From assembly GCA_030141605.1 (NCBI GenBank), contig JAQGDQ010000171.1, positions 416,426 to 448,625 of the forward strand: 32,200 nucleotides of DNA. The letters are read 5' to 3'. Below the pieces are notes generated by a model. The model made no database searches. It was not told the origin of the DNA and was given only the letters and a program-made list of their open reading frames with translations. Shown here piece by piece: positions 19,500 through 29,901 of this stretch. The DNA is from Tubiluchus corallicola. Lineage: Eukaryota > Priapulida > Priapulimorpha > Priapulimorphida > Tubiluchidae. The translations under genes were made by a program, and so were the position numbers. Within the stretch, counting starts at the first letter, position 1. Every line of letters starts with the position of its first letter.

Positions 19500-21412
19500 G
19501 ACTCTGTCATGCCTTTAATATTTACGTTGAAAGCTTCATATATCTCGTACAGCCTGTAACCTTGCGAAGGTATGAGCGGAGTAGCAACTTGCTACTACTA
19601 CTCGTTTTTTCATGCCCCTAGTAAAAAGTTACCTTTAATCATGTAAACAGAAAAAAATTAGTACAGATAGTGCAAGTGTTTCTCTGCAAAGCACTAATGA
19701 AATACAAATACAAAAAGACGGTGCTTGCGGACATATATTTGAATTTTTCCTTATGTGTTTAATTTTGTGAAAATTGCCTACTTTACCTTATCCCAAAATT
19801 TTCTTTTATACCACCATCACGTGTTCACAGATAGAAAAATGGGAAATAATAATATTTCAAAGGGGAAGCGTTTCCAAACAAATGGTCTAGCAATATCATC
19901 AAGAGACAGCAAAACAATGTCACCTTTATGTATATAAGAAAACTAGAATGAAACTGGAATGTATTGCGTATTACTTAGCTTTTGCATAACGAATATTTGA
20001 GGCTTTCAAATCGTGTATATTAAACGCTTGAGTTGATTATTGCTCATATGCTTCTTCCACGTGACAAGTATTGTAATTACCATAAGCAGTATTACCTACT
20101 GGCAGCACAATTACCATAAGCATAATTACCATAAGCATGAGCCACATACAAGAAGCACAAGCAACAAGTTAAAAGCAATCTATTATACACAAAGGATGAT
20201 CTCTGTCACGGCCATGCGATTCTTGACCGCTAGCTAACTGGCCGATATACAGGGCCATTCATCATTATAAGATTTTGAACAATATAGAAAACATTGGACA
20301 ATATGCATTACGTACAAGGTCATTCTATCTAGGCTAATGTAGGCCCACTTCATTCAGGTACCGATTTTCTGTTGAACGGATGTCTATCCAGGCCGTTTTT
20401 ATCTGGTAGACATAGTTGGTACCTTTCTTCGGTTCGTCATATGTTTGAGACACGTTTTGTTCTCAAGTTTTATTTTGGCCTTAATGGCAAAATTCAGTTG
20501 ATGTCCTGTGAGAGACAATAGTTAAATGCACAATGTTGTATCGACAACCGTTACGTAGCACCAGCACGACTCAGGAATGAAGTAATTGTCTTGTCATGCT
20601 TCTTCACTTAGAGGAGCTCTTGAACAACCCACTCTGTGAGGGATTCTGAAACTTTCGGAGCATTGGTGGCATCCTGGTTCACATAGTGGTGGAGTCCGCA
20701 GCATCCTGGTTACGCTATTCGGCGGCGGAGCAGGCGCAACGATACGACTACGATTCCAGATTAAACTATTTGTGGCGTGTAAGTACTCATGGATCGGCTA
20801 CACGGTGGAGCATCCTCCTTATTCCAGTATAAGATTGTGGATTTTGAACTGTGAACCGTCCTTAGTGCATCCTGGAAGAGCCGGTCATCGGGATCTACAT
20901 ATAAACATGAGTATACTCCTTGCAGCTTGTTAAATCTGGGCCCAATAGGTATTATTTTCTCCTGTATGTACAATTGTTTTTGCTTTGTTCTTGTTTAATA
21001 ATATACTGTATGATTTGCACAACATCCAGGTGTTTAACAGTTCTATTTCAAAATTTGTGAAAACGTTTTACGATTAACAACTCGATGATTATATTTAGTA
21101 AAATAATCGAGTCCTATAGGCCCAACATGAACCCAAACGCTTGGTGATGAAATTAGTAGAAATGGTTACCTTGACATGTTAGCAAATTCGAGCTCTGTCT
21201 GTTTAGTGTTTCCTGTTTAGGTATTCACATTCACGGAGAACATGTGGCCCGGCCTTGAGATTTGAGACACTGATGCTAAATTACCCTAGACCAGTTATAA
21301 TATATTAGTTTTATTCTCACAAACCGTCACAATCTCTTTAAGAATTTTATTTGCTCATATATATATATATATATATAGCATTCTCGTTTTTTACTTTACC
21401 AGTGTCGCAGGT
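19500..21412. other. Intergenic, nothing identified beyond a short tandem array
   Basis: Apart from the 14-bp array at 20074-20137 and a (TA)n at 21356-21376, no feature is supported. Confidence 0.55.
20074..20137. repeat. Short tandem AATTACCATAAGCA array
   Basis: The 14-bp motif AATTACCATAAGCA occurs three times (from 20074, 20110 and 20124); the first two copies are parted by a degenerate GTATTACCTACTGGCAGCAC piece. Nothing coding is seen. Confidence 0.75.
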
Positions 21413-21616
21413 AACATACTTCTCTGTATAACGATAATAATTAACAAAAATTTACATGCATATTGTTGCACAGGTAAAAATGGCACAGAAAAAAACGACA
21501 CAGAGGGAAAAGTAGGATGTTATTAAACAATCCTAAACTTATTCGTCTAGTTAAGTCATCGTGATCGTATTGTTGACGATGAGACAATGCATACATCAAG
21601 TAACGACCCTATATGT
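21413..21616. repeat. Direct repeat of about 200 bp, copy 1
   Basis: This is near-identical (about 90% by eye) to 23229-23435, from AACATACT through CTGTATAACGATAATAATTA, GGTAAAAATGGCACAG and CTAAACTTATTCGTCTAG to ACATCAAGTAACGACC. Copy 1 runs straight into a TATG/GT microsatellite at its 3' end. It has no coding frame or terminal inverted repeat that I can see. Confidence 0.88.
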
Positions 21617-21685
21617 ATGTATATGTATATGTGTGTGTGTGTGTGTGCGTGTGCGTGTGCGTGTGCGTGTGCGTGTGTGTGTGTA
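21602..21685. repeat. TATG/(GT)n microsatellite
   Basis: ATGTATGTATATGTATATG passes into (GT)n with GTGCGT units, ending GTGTGTGTATC. It adjoins the 3' end of direct-repeat copy 1. Confidence 0.88.
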
Positions 21686-23228
21686 TCAAGCACCTGTTTG
21701 ATGCAGTATAAAGACATTTCTTTGAAGAACGGCAGCATAATGTGCCTATATTCTGTATTTACTTTGCTTGAATAGAAAAGTTGAAGGCAGAAAAGGAAAA
21801 GGTGTTTATAGTTTTACGCATGCCTTATTTCAACGAGATTATTTATTTGCTTATATATTTATATTTATTTAACGTTAGTCTAGTTGCAAAAGGCAATTTA
21901 AAACACGGAGAGATCGAAATCGGAAGTAATCATGTACGCCCGTTCATAAAATACAGGTCTCGCTGTATTGCCTATTAATGTTATTGTCCAGTTCATATTT
22001 TTGTTGCACTGTTATGTTCAACAAGAATAAAAAGTTTAACCAATGGTTTTCAACGCTCGTAAAGTGTTTGAATAAAATGTTGTTATAATAAAAAAATTTT
22101 GTATTTGTCGTCAAAAATTGTTTTTGGAAGAGACATATATATATTCTATTTTTCCGGTGTTTATAGCATTCCTGATAGAAAATTTTTAACGCTTCACTAA
22201 TGAATCCACATCCATTGTCTTATTTTAGTACAAGTTATCTACAGTTCCGTTTGGAACACACACAGCAGACGCGCTATAGAGAGCTTTTAATACTGAAGAT
22301 ATGAATGAATTACATGTATATTAAACTCTACTTCCATCTATCGGCATCAATTGGAGCGTGATAGGAACTGTGCCTACTTTTAATATCTTATACTACCGCA
22401 GTGAAGCTGTGAATAGACTGATGGTCAAAATCGTTTGTTTAGTTTCGGGTCTACACATAAAATAAAGCCAAACACAAAATGCAAACTAATTTTAAGCTTT
22501 GATGTGACGCCGGAAGCCTTTAACTGTCATCTGCACGGGTTCGGCTTTTACTTCTTGTTCGATTAGTAAATGATCAGGGTTCATTAAAACACTGTTTCTA
22601 TGGCAACCAGTGTGGTAATCAGTATACCATACACTGTTTCCTATTACTTATTTTGAGATTCGGCACAAATTAATTTGCTCACAATGTGAATGTGATGCAC
22701 GCACCTGTAACTTTAATCATTAGTCGGGACTAATTTGTTTGCTGTTATTAGGACATTCAAAACTCACAATTCTTGTCCCTGTAAAAATAATTATCTAGAC
22801 CGGCCAAGTCACAGACTTACTGAGCCTGAATCACTCGCGATTGATACTCAAGTCATGCTCTCACGCACAACCTTGTTAATCTCATGCAATCTCATTTCTC
22901 AATAATAGAAAAAAATATGGCTTCGTTGACCTGATTTGTAACGCGCTTGTTTTCACTCTCTGTACCTTTTCGGCATTGCACCAGGCTAGTAAAATTTCCC
23001 TTTCAGTACCCCGGGGCAACTAGGCGAGCAGGCAAAAGGTATTAATTTTGTAATAAGGTAAAAAGATATCAAGACATTAATTTGTAACTTCCTCATTGCT
23101 CTGTAACAAAATTATCTTGGCATTTACCTGTGTCGCCGCTAAACTTTGGCCTCTGTTTAAAATTACCTCTGAAGGCTCGTTTTCTCAAACTGGTGAAGCA
23201 ACCTGCCCTTCGAATGAGGCAAAATTCA
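21686..23228. other. Between the direct-repeat copies; nothing identified
   Basis: AT-rich. AATAAA words near 22025 and 22071 have no gene attached. A 65-codon frame at 21781-21978 is not recognised. Confidence 0.5.
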
Positions 23229-23435
23229 AACATACTACCCTGTATAACGATAATAATTAACAAAAACTTACATGCAAATTGTGGCACAGGTAAAAATGGC
23301 ACAGGAAAAAACGACACAGAGGAAAAAGTATGATGTTATTAAACAATCCTAAACTTATTCGTCTAGTTAAGTCACCGTGATCGTATTATTGACGATGGGA
23401 CAATAATACATCAAGTAACGACCTTATATTATGTG
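23229..23435. repeat. Direct repeat of about 200 bp, copy 2
   Basis: Same orientation as 21413-21616, offset by 1816 bp. It differs by scattered substitutions and a few 1-2 bp indels (for example GACAATGCATACATC versus GACAATAATACATC). The similarity stops at both ends without an obvious target-site duplication. Confidence 0.88.
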
Positions 23436-25218
23436 TCACTGCTGCCCAGAATTCAATTGTTGTGATATTATTTATAATTGGTGCAAAAATGGAGGTTAAA
23501 AATTAATACTTTGCCAAATAAAACGGAAGCTTTGGAACTTGGAATGATGACGTCCCAGAGTCTAACAAATTGAAAATGATCTACCTTACGTTCCAGCAAG
23601 GTGCTAGGTATATTACTAAATAAAATGTTAACTTTTGATGAACACTTTAATAATATTTGAAGGCCTGACATGGTTGGATAAATATAAAAAACAAATGCTG
23701 GAAATTTTCAAATTTAAAACTGAAAGCATTTACAAAACTTATTTGAAGCCACAGCGTAATGCCGATTATATTGTACTGTGCTGCCACCTAGACGGTCCGA
23801 AGACATTCTATTTTGCTGATATGATGCCACGAAGGTTAGGCTTCAGGTTGAAGTGGCAACCCGTCTAGAACTAAGTAGGAGATGCGGCTTGCCTCCACTA
23901 CTCTACTATAATTGTAAACGCAGTTAAATTTAAAAGAGTTCTATGATACAAATGATTGTTTGTTGAAACACGAAGTAGGTAGCTGGCCTCCATCCATAAA
24001 CCAGGAATATAAACACGTAATTAAAATTCACCTATCGAATGTTAAAAGTTTCCTGAGTTCCGAACGTGACTTTAATGCTTGAACAATTACCTTAGATGAG
24101 ATCTTATCTTTTATTATACCCAGAAACAAATAGTGGGTTTTTCTAATCATCTGTGAACAAGTAGAATTACTGCGAATGCCGAAATTTTAGGGGCCAAAAT
24201 ATATCAACAGAAATATAGACTGTAAAATGGTTGATCTCTCGTTAGCAGGTATGATATTGTAAAACAAGCAAAGCAAACGGAGCAGTGGCAAATAAATTGT
24301 GGCAAAACTTGCAAGGAATATTTGGCGACTAAATGTTCTTTTATGTATCATTGTAAAGTATTATAGCACGAAACAACAATTCCACACCGTTGTTACCAAA
24401 AAATGTTTTCTTCGATTAAATTTTTAATCGTTTTATTGTGGCGCCTGCAACATCGTATTTACTTTGCGCAAGAAATGAACAAGTTAAAATGATTATAGTC
24501 AAAGTTCTACCCTCATTTGCAACACGTAATATAGTAATATATCGGGTCTGTGCAGGGCACCAGTTTAGGTCATATGCACTATAAGTATTTCAACGAAATG
24601 AAAGTTAATATTAAAAACAGTAAGGCAGTTTTTATAGTAATAACGCGTTTGAAAAGCTAGGATGCTGCTTTATATTAGTTTGAAATTCAATCTCTTTTGG
24701 TCTCTTATAAACGTTACGCTTGTTGGTATTCACGTGCGAAGAGGAAGCTTATTGACAAAAAGTTTTTCATGCCGACCCAGCTGAATATATCCAGTGAGCT
24801 ATGAATTTTATGAAGAAAATGCTCACAAACGTAGTGTTTGTTGTTATTGGCGAAGACTTGACCTAGAGTAAAAAAATATCGAAGGACCTGGACGTTGCGT
24901 TTACACCAGGTCACAGCTAATTTGCAACTGACATGTGCATTTTCAGTCATTTCTGCTATCTGTGGGCACTTTCGGTTTCTGCTGTGGATATTTGTCTAAT
25001 GGAACTGCTATGATATACTACTACCATGGACTACTACTAAGACATGCATTCTGATGCGTACAGAAGCAAAACACACCGGTTTGCTGTAGATGATTATTGG
25101 ATACTTGAATGTATTGGACAACAGTGACAGGCTAGCATGACATTGTATACGTTAATTTAAATCTAAATATATCATAGTTCCACACATTAATCGGGTTACT
25201 CATTTTATTGTCTTTAAC
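23436..25218. other. No gene identified
   Basis: A + strand frame at 23635-23868 (77 codons, with ADYIVLCCHLDG and MMPRRLGFRL) has plausible protein composition, but I cannot assign it. It could be an exon or a retroelement piece. Confidence 0.5.
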
Positions 25219-25506
25219 GGCGCATTTTAATATTCAGGCACAAAATTAATATCATTCCGTTACACAATACAAACCATACCACAACCGCGCATTTTAATGA
25301 TCCGCTTTTATTTAAAATGACTGGCACACAATTAATATCATTCCGTTACACAATACAAAGCATACCACAACCGCGCATTTTAATGATCAGCTTTCATTTA
25401 AAATGACTGGCACACAATTAATATCATTCCGTTACCAAATACAAAGCATACCACAACCGCGCATTTTAATATCATTCCGTTACACAATACAAACCATACC
25501 ACAATT
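25219..25506. repeat. Minisatellite, 86-bp unit, about 3.3 copies
   Basis: The block GGCACA..ATTAATATCATTCCG begins at 25237, 25323 and 25409, giving an exact 86-bp period. Each unit goes on ATACAAA(C/G)CATACCACAACC, GCGCATTTTAATGATC, and (T/C)ATTTAAAATGACT. The array ends with a rearranged partial unit joining CGCGCATTTTAA to ATATCATTCCG. It lies about 1.1 kb upstream of the GTPase exons. Confidence 0.92.
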
Positions 25507-26573
25507 TACCATAATTTACCATAAGCTTCGCAATTTTCAATTTTCGTTTTAGTTATTCGACTAACAACATCTATCTTGTGGTACTGAAACGCTCTCTCAG
25601 TAGGCCAAGTTGAATTTTTTTAGTCTGAAGTTTGAATTGAAGTTTTGCGCCTTTTTGTTGCTATCATGCTAACTTGGCCTCATCAAATGTTCTGAGGAGA
25701 AGTTTGAGCCTTTTTGAACAAGTTTAGGTTACTAGTAGTGAAGTAGTACAAGTCGTAGTGAAACTAGTTAAACCAGCGGCAGCCATATCCGTTTGAATTT
25801 CCAATTCAGTCTTGGCTAATCTTACACCTAGTAGAGCAACGAAAATGTAGTCGATGGCGTACGGGCGAGTAAAATAAAATTGCATTGTTCAACAACTAAT
25901 AACTGACTCTCGCTCATTTTAACTCCCTGATTCTTGAAAAATGCCCGCAAAAATAAACTCATTTTTAATTAATTTTTTACTGAAAGGCAAACTTCTCAAC
26001 TGATTCCAGTCAGAGACACGATTTTAAACAAATACAGAGCACACTATAGAACAATAAAAAATATGGTATACAGTTGCAGTACGATTAGACCTAAATCATT
26101 ACCAAAAATCTGATCCCAAAATATAATGTTCGTCAGAATTTCAGCAAAAAATGGCTTCGCTTCTCAAAGTAAGAAGACGGGGTGTGTTGAAGATCACACT
26201 AACATGTTGAGAGACCTCTCTCTTAGCTTTTCTACAACTGTTGATTTGGACAGTCTGTGCAAATACTGAAGTAAGCCACTTCATCGACGGAAGTTATCTG
26301 ACGCTTTTTTTAAATATTCACTATTTGAATAAGTATAATTCACATATTCAACGAAATCCGTTCTCTAAAACATATGGAAGCAGAAATGAATAAGTGCTGG
26401 CTTCTACTTTCCAAGAAACTTTGTATTATTTTGAACAAAGGAAAAATATTCTGTATTTGTTATGGATTTTTTGAATTTAGCGGTGGGTGAGGTTATTAAC
26501 ATTGTACATAACTTATTAATTACCAACTAATTGTACTAATTCTAATTGTAAATCAGTTATATGTGTCTAATAG
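25507..26573. other. Upstream of the GTPase gene; nothing identified
   Basis: No promoter element, CpG cluster or exon is convincing. The first exon of the GTPase gene is probably here or further 5'. Confidence 0.5.
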
Positions 26574-26701
26574 GTACAAAGATTAGAATTACAATTATAA
26601 AGATTTGCACTAACCTTGAAGAAATTAAGGCAAACCTTGTTACTGAAATGACAACGTTAACAACTTTAAAAAGGTTTACCTGCTGTTTCATGGATTTTAA
26701 T
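26574..26701 (+). CDS. Candidate 5' exon of the GTPase gene
   Basis: Open segment between AATAG and donor GTATGT. It starts with two bases finishing a codon and ends in phase 0, which fits the next exon at 26942. It encodes a Lys/Ile-rich stretch with a helix-prone part (NLEEIKANLVTEMTTL). Large Rabs often have a coiled coil before the G domain, but 42 codons are too few to claim one. An ATG lies in the same frame just upstream, so it could instead hold a start. Confidence 0.3.
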
Positions 26702-26941
26702 GTATGTAGAATGTCACTAATATAAATACTTATTTGAATCAATAAAAGAAAAGGAAATCATTAGGTTGTCTGCGTAAATTTCTACTAAATCACGTCATAA
26801 TAATCTTTAACCTTAACAATAGTCTTTGTATCTTCTGCAGATATCCTTGTGAAAAAATTAGACAAATCACTTTGTGCCGACGCAATTCTCTTTACATCAC
26901 GAAAAATTTAGCAAACTTGTGTTTATGCTTTATGTAAACAG

Positions 26942-27076
26942 GATTTTTCGAGAAACTCGCCAGAAATAGAACCTCCAGTAAACACAACATCTCATTACAG
27001 ACAGAAGTGCATTAAATCACCGAAAGGGTTGCAATTGCGCAAACACTTCAGTCGACGAGCAAGGAAGCCACAAAAT
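26942..27076 (+). CDS. GTPase gene exon: Arg/Lys-rich segment
   Basis: 135 bp, phase 0 to 0, between GTAAACAG and the strong donor GTGAGT. It encodes 45 residues, Pro/Ser-rich first and then strongly basic (KGLQLRKHFSRRARKPQN). There is no recognised domain. The basic patch next to the acidic exon that follows suggests an intramolecular or membrane-charge contact, which is inference only. Confidence 0.6.
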
Positions 27077-29901
27077 GTGAGTTTAGCATTTTCCGGATCT
27101 TGCTTTATACTTTGATGCAAACACTGCGCCATTGTAACAAGGCTTATATAAAAAGAGCAGACGAAGCTGAACGACCGAATTTTAATGAATGACCGTTAGG
27201 GCGGCGCCAGCTGCCCTGAATGCGCAGCAGAATAGCGTTACCATTCTCTTCTGAGTTTCTAAACTTTGATTCTAAACTAAGGCAATAAAAGTTGCTTATT
27301 GAAACTGAGGATGTAATCAATGACGATGATGAAACGTGCTGTTATAACATGAAGGCACAGAATAGTGAAACAGAGGCAAGAACATCGGGTGATAGAAATC
27401 ACGATAAGAAATGCATTTGTGAGGATGTGTGCACTCCTAACAACACAGAGGTCCTGGAATTAACAGTGAAAAAAGATAGCATCAAGCACGAGTCTACCGA
27501 AGTTCACTTGCACGATGATAAATCATTATCCACTAGACACAACAGAGGAAACAAATCGATGCAATGTAGAAGTTATGATGATGACGACGATGATGATGAT
27601 GATGATGATGATGTTGATAAGAAAGATGATTCAACACCCCACCTATGCGATGCTCTAAATGATCAAGAAGTGTCGGAGGCAATAGAAGCATACTTGGATG
27701 AGGCAAACCAATTTCGTCAACTGGACAATAAAGACATATTGAAACGAGAGGCAATGATAAACACGAGAAAAAAATATTCATTGCTAATTGCTCTGAAAAA
27801 CAAGTTTAGTACAAACAATAGGACACCGTTTAAATTGGACTCGGTATGTATTTAAGAGTTTTTTCCCAAACTGCTTCAATATGTTTTTCGCTGATGGAGT
27901 CTTAGTATATTCTAAAATTATATGGAAAAATCTGCTAAATCTGGCTCACAAATTACGATGCTACTAATCATTAATTTGCTGAAACAAGAAATTCTATTCC
28001 ACCTGCATAAACTATATACAGCACTACTAAAACGAGTAACTGCCTTTTGAGAGAAATTAAGTTTAGATAACGATTTTTTGTCTAGCAAGCGAAACCAGTT
28101 CCTAATGAAAGCCATACCAAGCCCGACGCTACTTATAAGGTTCTTGTCATTGGAGAGTCGTCAGTTGGAAAGACTTCTTTGATTAACGTGGCGGCGAAAG
28201 GCATGGACTTTGGCCAATTTCGGAAAAATCTTGTAAGGACCGTTGGGATGGATTTCGTTAACCAAGATTACGAAATAGATAACAACTTTGCGAAAATACG
28301 TCTACAGATATGGTGAGTGTAAGCAAAAATACAATGATGATGGAATTGTTCTTCTGATAACAATAATTGAAAGGACTAACAATAAGATTCCGATGTTGCC
28401 TCCGCCCTTATAAAACTGAATTTATAAGCAGAAGTTCGGCGTTTAGGAACGTCCAGAAAAACAAGAAATTCAGCAAAACAAACAAACATTGTCCGTGACC
28501 GTCTTTTGTGAAAGTACCAATAAAGGAAGCTCTATTGAACAACAAACCTTCGAAGAGCAAGAGACTGACTGAAATCATGCCCGAACCAAACTGACAATGT
28601 AATTTTACAATCTGTCAAGTGATTATGGTAATGCCACCATCCTTGTGTGGATGCAGTACTCATTATAAGTTCTGATGGTTACGTTTTAGCTTTTTCGACC
28701 TTTTTTCGACATAAGATTTTTCTCACACGAAAATAAGAATTCAAGTCAGAACTAGGAAACTACTGTGAAATATATGTACAACAGGTAACGTAACACTACA
28801 ATGACAAAATGTATGCAAACTTTACTTTCTTTGCATTAAAGATTGCAAGCTCAATCAAGATCACAATTCAAGGCGATTTCAAGATTCCCTTGAAACTTGT
28901 TAGGCGACATGAAGTAGGACGATTTGTAAGTGTTGACTGCATACAGAGAGAAGGCTGCCCTTAGTAAACGCTTCGCAATCTATAATTGTTGACACATGAC
29001 GATACACTAATAAACTGCGTCTTGTCAGTCAAGCAGACTCTTTGGGAAGCTGAAGTATGTAAAGAACTGTAATTCTATCTTCGCCTAGGCGCATTAAATA
29101 TATGTTATTTTGATTAATATGTGGATATTTTATTTATTTTTTCGTATATTGCTCTAAACGATCGACCTTGCATCAGTTTGACTAACTAATCAAATCCTGA
29201 ATTATCAATAGTTACTATAATATTTCTTGGTAATTTAGGGATACTCCAGGTGAAGGGTTTCGCACTATAACTCGCCGTATGTACCGTGGAACAAAGGGTA
29301 TGATTTTGACCTTTGACCTTACTGACCGAATGAGTTTTAAAGCATTGCGCTATTGGCTTAAATCATTCGACCAAGAGGGATGGAGTGGAGATAACATTAT
29401 ACTAGTCGGGACGAAACGTGACCTCAAATGGCAGTGTCAAGTGACCAGGTCAGCCGCAAAAAAGGTACAGAAAAATAATAATTTATCATATTAAATCGTA
29501 TATACTTGTATTAACCTTCTAGATCGTATACACCTCTTTGCAAAATAAAGACATTCGGTTTCTTAAAAGTAAAATCATGATCTCGTCGGGCGTTATTTGT
29601 AAATTAGTTCTGATTTCTATTGTAGTTTGCAGCTTCCCACTGCATGCCTTATTTTGAAACGAGTGCGAAAGACAAGGCTGGTTTACAGCAAGTATTTTCC
29701 CAATTGGCCTTTAATTTGGTCGAGGCCTATGATAAAACACTGGTAGGTACAACTACTATTGGTATCTGTAGCTGCATTGCTTTTTCTAGTTAATTTTTAT
29801 TTTAGTTTAAAATTTTAATATCTGTATACTAACTTTTTTTCGATTAGATGGATGATCACTATATAAAGTTTAGCACACTGCCGGCCGGAATCCAGCATTA
29901 A
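26942..29901 (+). CDS. Divergent Rab/Ras-like small GTPase with long acidic N-terminal extension; partial at 5' end
   Basis: Exons 26942-27076, 27292-27843, 28086-28312, 29239-29464, 29626-29742 and 29848-29901 join in phase to 436 residues ending in TAA. Residues 1-229 are a polar extension with a 12-Asp run (141-152). Residues 245-419 are a small GTPase: P-loop GESSVGKT (252-259), switch I RTVGMDF, G3 WDTPGEGFRTITRR (305 on), G4 TKRD (363-366), G5 ETSAK (391-395). The order and the wording YKVLVIGESSVGKT, IWDT and RTIT are Rab-like, whose members switch between GDP and GTP in membrane traffic. Oddities: the catalytic Gln of DTAGQ is Glu and one residue is missing in switch II; the Rab NKxD is TKRD as in Rho; and the last exon ends PAGIQH with no Cys, so no prenyl anchor. 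No start is fixed: an in-frame ATG exists at 27349, but upstream exons fit in phase. The small-GTPase call is firm; the Rab subfamily is undetermined. Confidence 0.85.
27292..27843 (+). CDS. GTPase gene exon: acidic, poly-Asp extension
   Basis: 552 bp, 184 codons, phase 0 to 0. The acceptor (AAAAG) has a poor pyrimidine tract; the donor GTATGT is strong. It encodes a polar, low-complexity segment with seven Cys (pairs or near-pairs CC, CICEDVC), a GAT/GAC repeat coding 12 Asp at 27577-27612, then a helix-prone stretch (EVSEAIEAYLDEANQF) and a basic end. A stop codon precedes the first codon in frame, so the segment either starts at ATG 27349 or is spliced at 27291. No known family is recognised. 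The match of phase to both neighbours supports the spliced form. Confidence 0.7.
28086..28312 (+). CDS. GTPase exon: P-loop and switch I
   Basis: Acceptor TTGTCTAG, donor GTGAGT. It encodes a short linker then YKVLVIGESSVGKTSLI (G1, GxxxxGKT), switch I with the conserved Thr in RTVGMDF, and the beta strands leading to LQIW. It ends two bases into the Trp codon of the WDT motif. Ser replaces the Gly normally found at Ras position 13 (Rab GDSGVGKS). Confidence 0.9.
29239..29464 (+). CDS. GTPase exon: G3 (DTPGEGF), switch II and G4 (TKRD)
   Basis: Acceptor GTAATTTAG, donor GTACAG. The first base completes Trp, followed by DTPGEGFRTITRRMYRGTKG. Canonical Rabs have DTAGQERFRTIT here, so Ala is Pro, the catalytic Gln is Glu and one residue is absent. 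Later come LTFDLTDRMSF and LVGTKRDL (G4). It ends in phase 0. Confidence 0.92.
29626..29742 (+). CDS. GTPase exon: G5 (ETSAK) and last helix
   Basis: Acceptor CTATTGTAG, donor GTAGGT, phase 0 to 0, 39 codons. It encodes MPYFETSAKDKAGLQQVF, with the purine-contacting SAK loop intact, followed by the C-terminal helix of the fold. Confidence 0.9.
29848..29901 (+). CDS. GTPase gene terminal exon, no prenylation motif
   Basis: A clear acceptor (pyrimidine tract then CGATTAG) is followed by 17 codons in phase 0 and TAA. It encodes MDDHYIKFSTLPAGIQH. Rabs normally end in CC, CxC or CAAX; this tail has no Cys. An alternative 3' exon further on cannot be excluded, since the exon 29742 donor could splice past it. 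Confidence 0.65.
   Translation: MDDHYIKFSTLPAGIQH

Noticed and set aside
25219-25506. CRISPR-like array
   Set aside because: The whole 86-bp unit repeats without unique spacers, and the window is eukaryotic; it is a minisatellite.
26840-26934. Possible exon after CTTCTGCAG
   Set aside because: The acceptor is good, but its open frame would need a donor (GTAAAC at 26935) only about 7 bp before the next acceptor at 26941, and reading through does not keep the frame of exon 26942.
27533-27781. Minus-strand frame with polyhistidine
   Set aside because: It is the antisense of the poly-Asp exon of the GTPase gene.
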